Assembly (NCBI GenBank): GCA_028622995.1
Contig: JAJQJQ010000041.1
Location: 186,001 to 250,000, forward strand
Direction: 5' to 3'
DNA: 64,000 nt
Origin: Panagrolaimus kolymaensis
Taxonomy: Eukaryota > Nematoda > Chromadorea > Rhabditida > Panagrolaimidae
In this document: one piece after another, positions 59,356 to 64,000 of the stretch
Layout of the letters: each line of letters opens with the position of its first letter
How positions within the stretch are numbered: position 1 is the stretch's first letter
Translations under genes and position numbers: made by a program
Notes under the pieces: model-generated
What the model was told of the DNA's origin: nothing
The model's input: the letters and a program-made list of their open reading frames with translations, nothing else
Database searches by the model: none

Positions 59356-62300
59356 TTAAGCACAAGTGCGGACAGTTCGAACAGTGTCGACGAAGCTGGG
59401 TTTGAGCTCTTGAACTTTGGTGGTGATGTCCTTGATTTGGGCTTCACGAAGGAGGCGACGAGCTTGGGTGGATGAACGATTGAGGCATGCAAATTGAACC
59501 TTCATGGTTTCAGTACGTTCTGCATAAGTTCCACGAGGGCATGCTTTGATTGGTCGAACTGAGAAGCAAATTTTGTGATTGAATTCTTTGGTGAGGGTTT
59601 TGCTGATGGGTTCTAAAAATAAATTTGAATAAAATTAATTTTTTTAAAGTCAAATAAAATTTTTTTTACCTTGTGTGTTTTCTTGTTCATCATCATCGTT
59701 GTCTTTTGAGGAGGAAGAGGCTTCTTCTTTGCGATCGAACATTTCATAATCATTGACATCTTCATCATTTTCAAGATCCCATTCATCTTGTGAATCACGA
59801 TTTTGTTGTTGTTGTTGGTTGCGGCTGCGAGATTTGGATGATTTTTGGGATGATTCTAATCCGAAGAGGGTGGCTTTGTTGTAAATGGTGCTATCGCATT
59901 CATCATCAACCATGGAATAAGATCGATGGAAATCTTTGACATCATCAGTGAGAGTGTTATCATTCATTCGGAATTCATTAGATCCTTCACCATCGAAATG
60001 ACCGCAAAGTCCGCATTGGGAATTTTTGTAGTAATGAGACATCTTGATGCTGGCTTGTTTACCATCAAATCGAATTGAAACACCTTGGGGTAAATTGCAT
60101 CGAACATAATCTTCTGAGTAATCAATGTCATGTTGTTCGCGAAGTTGGTCAACATCATCAACTTTTTCACCATCAACTTTAACAACGAGTTTGTTGCGAA
60201 GAAGTTCAACTTCAATAGTTTTTTTAGCGGTAACAATTTTGAGGGCTTTAGCATCGGTGTCTTCGCTGATGGATTTCATGAGAACGACGAAGGATTTCTT
60301 TGCACAATCTTTTGCAACAACTGAATAACATTTTCCAATGGGTGCTTTATATGTAACAGCATCAAAGGTTTTAATGCGGCGTCCATCGATGCGGCATTCA
60401 GCTCGGCTGGAATCAGAATATTCGGTGGCGGCATCTTCAATGGAATGAATTTCAGATCGGCGGCCTTGTTGTTGTGGTCGAACAAGAGTGAATGGTTTGA
60501 TGGTCATTGGAAGTTGGACATTTGTGAAACGAACTCGTTCGGATGGAGTTTTAACTGAGACGTTGAAGTGTTGACGAGTGCGAGGATCAATGATTAAAGT
60601 GGCAGAGATACCATTTTCACGGGCATCCATGCCTTCACCATTAACATTCCAGAAGTTCCAAAGACGGAGCAAATCAAAGTATCGTTCCATATAGTTTTGA
60701 ACTGATGGAGAAAGTTGATAATCGGCAACGAGGTCATATTTGTTGATGAATGCGGTAGCAAGTACTCGGCGCCATTCATCTCCAGAAGATTTTTGAATCC
60801 ATTTTTGTGGGACTGCTCGTTCACCTTGAAGTTTGAGATTGATTTTTTGCATTTCTTCAGCTCCCCATTCAACTTTAAGGGTGGTTGCAAGTTTGTTGTG
60901 GCGTCGTGATTTTTCTTTATTCAATTCAAAAACGTCACTAACATATTCGGGAAGAAGGATTTGGGATTGAGCTTTAAGATTCCATTCAGCTTTTTCATTA
61001 GCAAGCATGGGAGTTCGTTTAAGATCAGCATCAACTTTGCAGAAGGACATTTGGGAATCGCAAATAGCAACGATTTGAGCAGAAGCATGATGAGTGACAG
61101 GGCCTCCAACAGTTTTAATTGAAGTTTTAAGCATGTGGCGGTAGGATGAACGAGGTTTATATTCATCACTAAGATAATTGTTGAGTCGAGTTCGGCGTTG
61201 TTCATGGTTATCGAGGTCATCCATATCTTCAACATCTTCATCATAAACGGATTCGAATTTTTTGTTGTTTTCATAAAATTCTTCAAAGCGGGGTTTTGCT
61301 GTGGATGATTCGACACGTTCAAAGGTTGAACCACCGATGGTCATTTCGATTCTATCAATGGATTTACGGCTTGTAGGGATATGTTCGATGTGAAGGTTAT
61401 TTTCAGTGGCCCAAAGCATATTCATAAATCCAGAATAGCTCATTTCAGCTGGCATATGATAATGGCCTTCGATTCTGAGAAGTGATGATTGACTTTGGCT
61501 TGGATGAAGTTCAACAAATCGAGATTCCATGGCAATGTTTCGGATGGATTTAACATGAGTTTTGCTATGAAGATTCATTTTAGCATCATATTGGCGGGTG
61601 AAAGTAACTGGAAGTGATCGAAGTCCAACAAAGCGAGTTTTTCGATTAGGAACATTAAGGATAAGTTTGACCTTTTCTTGTTCATATGGAGTAACAATGG
61701 CTTCCATGTCGATTGGAAGGTTGAATTCAAATGATCGAAGAGATTCAACTCCGGTGTTAACAATTGGGCACCATAATTCCATTTTGCGGGTGTGAACCCC
61801 AGAGATGAGTGGTTGAATTTTGATGGTGGCAAGATATTTAGTGGATGATTTAATTTCAACTTTGTATTCACCATCCATTGAAGCAATTACTGGAAGAGTA
61901 TGCATAACTCGAAGAGGCATTCCAGAGCTTGTTGCAATTTTAAGGCTGCGTTCATGGAAGGAAAGAGCTGAAGCAAATCGAAGTTGTTTGCCTTGGAAGA
62001 TGCTTGAATCAAAGGATTTGGCGGATAAACGTTCACCATTGAGAAGAGATTTAAGGATGGTTGGCATGTATTCTTCACCAAGAGGAATGATAACTTGATC
62101 GACATCACGAATTCGAAGGTTGATTAAACCGAATGGATTCTTTTCAAATGATTCACGAGTTTTGATTTTAAGGTCATCGAAGATGGAACCAATTTCTTCT
62201 TCACCAGAGCGACGAGATGATCGACGAGCACGGATGTTATCATTATTTTCAGAAGTCATTCCATAAAGGGTTTCCATGATTTGATGGTAAAGAGTTTCAA

Positions 62301-64000
62301 TGTTGTTTTGAGTGAGAGAAATGCTGACAGAATCTTTTTCAAGAAGTCCATTGAAAAGGGAATCGATTGAAAGAGCCATATGTTTTGGCATGGCATCGGT
62401 GGTGGAGAAGATGCTAGCCCAATTGAGGAAAAGGCCTTCTTGTTGATCGGATGAGTAAATTGGAATTCGATGATAACGGCATTCAGCATCAAGGTCAACT
62501 TTAGCCATCAAAAGGACTGATCGAAGATGAATGGCAAGTTCACGTTCTTCTGGGATGGGTGAAAGTGAGTAAGCTTTGAAGCATGAAACAACAAATGATC
62601 GAACATGAGTTGATTGTTCTTTAAGGAGGGTGTAGGCGATGGAGTCCATGGTGTCCTTTTCAGGAATGGTATGCATCAACATGGAGAAAGAAGTCAAACG
62701 GATTTCTGGAGCTTCAAGAGTGTTGGTAAAAAGTGGAAGAAGGATGCGTTGAATCTTGCGTGGAGCAACATTTCGAAGTCGTCGAAGAGCATCGATGGCT
62801 TGAACTCGAACGGTTTTGGATTCTTTACGATCAACGATAATTCTTTCAAGATTTTGGATGGAAACATCAAGAGCGGAATTTCCAATGGCTTTGATGGCAA
62901 GGATTTTTTCATAATGGCTATCAGCTCGTTTGTATTGATCCCAAAGGATTTGTTCATATTTAACTTTTTGTGAACGAGGGCACATTTGATTTTCTTCAAC
63001 GGTTTTTTTACAAACTTCGCTGATCATTGATCCAGCTGTAAGCCAGCAAGCTTGTCGAAGAGCTGCGGATTTTTCCATAACTCCATGTTGGCAAAGACCA
63101 AGAACGATGTTGACTTGTTTTTCTGAGATAGCTGGAAGGCTGCTGAATTGGCGGAGGATGACGACGGCTTTGGTGGAAGTGATGTCGCCTTTTTGGATGC
63201 GTTCAACAAGGGCGTGGATGGTGTTGCGAGTGCCTGCGATAGCACAAACATCAACAAGAATTTCGTATACACGTTCATTGGATTCATTTTTAGCTTCAGT
63301 GAAAAGTTGTTTGATTTCATGAATGGAACACATTCGAAGAAGTTCAACAGCTTGTTGGAGCATAAGGGTGGTTTCAGTTTCGATGCCATGAGTTTTATCT
63401 TCAGTGGATTCAGCAATTTTGCGGATCATGGATTGGATTTTAGAAACTTTATCTTCAACGCGGGCAAAAGGTGAGCTTTCACGAGTGAATTCATCATCTC
63501 CATATTGGTAGAAGCGTTTTTCAAGAACATCCCATTGTGTGGAATAAAGGATGGATTCCTAGAAAAAAATAAAAATCAATAAAGAAAAATCAATTTTTTA
63601 AATTTTTCTTACTTCTTTAGAATCAATTTGGCCAATATTGGAACGTTCGGATTGGGATTGAATAGATTCAATGACAAGGCGGCCAGCAACAACGGTGTGC
63701 ATAGCATCATCACCAAGGCCATTATAAACATATTGGGAAAGAATTTCAACGTTGGCAACACCATATTTATCTTCTGATCCAACAAGTTGATAACGGATGG
63801 TGGTGGATCGATCAAGTTGTTGTTCTTCAAGTTCATGAATCTTGGAATTGAAGGTTGGTTTTTGGATGCGTGAGCCATAATAAATTGTTGGAAGTTCAGA
63901 ACAATTTGAGAAGCTAATAGTTTTGGTAACATTAAAAACTTCGCTATCTTGAGCATTGTTGGAAAGCTTGTTGATGGTGTATGAGACTTTGCATTCACCT
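59356..64000 (-). CDS. Vitellogenin (3' part; N terminus beyond the window)
   Basis: Yolk lipid-transport protein. Minus-strand exons: 64000-63613 (partial), 63558-59670 and 59612-59356, joined in phase with two short introns (54 and 57 bases); 1381 codons from exon 63558 to the stop, plus 129 codons above. The lipid-binding N-terminal module (LPD-N, helical repeats in the part encoded by about 63.5-62 kb) is followed by beta-sheet regions. A vWF type D domain lies at about 60.4-59.9 kb, with GKCYSVVAKDC and CGLCGHFDGEG. A Ser/Gln/Asp-rich low-complexity stretch and a short Cys-containing C-terminal exon ending RTVRTCA follow. A basic cluster RARRSSRRSG near 62.21-62.23 kb is a possible furin-type cleavage site, as in nematode vitellogenins cut into two yolk proteins. 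Codon use is markedly less AT-rich than elsewhere, as in highly expressed genes. Confidence 0.93.

Noticed and set aside
59964..63416. Other long frames on both strands across the vitellogenin
   Set aside because: Biased codon use of the vitellogenin opens shadow frames; only one minus frame shows the domain series and joins its neighbours in phase.

Overview
The window is nuclear DNA of a very AT-rich nematode. Three things point there: a nematode-type phospholipase C beta (egl-8), a nematode-style vitellogenin, and introns with TTTTCAG or TTTTTAG acceptors. The species cannot be named from the sequence. All gene models below were built by hand by joining exons at GT-AG sites; every joined reading frame stays open and in phase.

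Layout: 1-1509, 3' part of a + strand gene with two cysteine/histidine modules. 4426-7399, a five-exon multi-pass membrane receptor-like gene. 9620-9776, a broken copy of one of its exons, part of a duplicated segment. About 9.8-27.7 kb is a gene desert. 28832-56367 is egl-8: 19 exons, 5148 coding bases in 27.5 kb. Its last intron holds a 5.7-kb Kolobok-like DNA transposon (49841-55588) with an apparently intact THAP transposase and a P2X7-domain companion ORF. Inserted in that transposon is a 1755-bp non-autonomous LTR element with identical LTRs. 57609-58256 is a two-exon orphan gene. 59356-64000 is the 3' part of a minus-strand vitellogenin. Small TIR elements sit at 23714, 32341 and 58617.

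The outstanding signal is not a gene. From about 1.6 to 20.3 kb the + strand carries CAGTTT(T/A) or close variants about every 60-70 bases. From about 21.3 to 57.5 kb the same motif lies almost only on the minus strand (read as AAACTG on +). It fills introns and intergenic DNA alike, is rare in exons and inside the transposon, and ignores gene direction, so the two arrays face each other around 20.3-21.3 kb. Each unit looks like motif, then AT-rich spacer, then 20-30 bases of mixed composition. Between two diverged duplicate blocks the motif positions are kept while the mixed stretches differ. This resembles nematode piRNA (21U-RNA) loci driven by a Ruby-type motif (core CTGTTTCA in C. elegans). 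My leading inference is a dense piRNA-type cluster with an altered motif; small-RNA data would be needed to confirm it.
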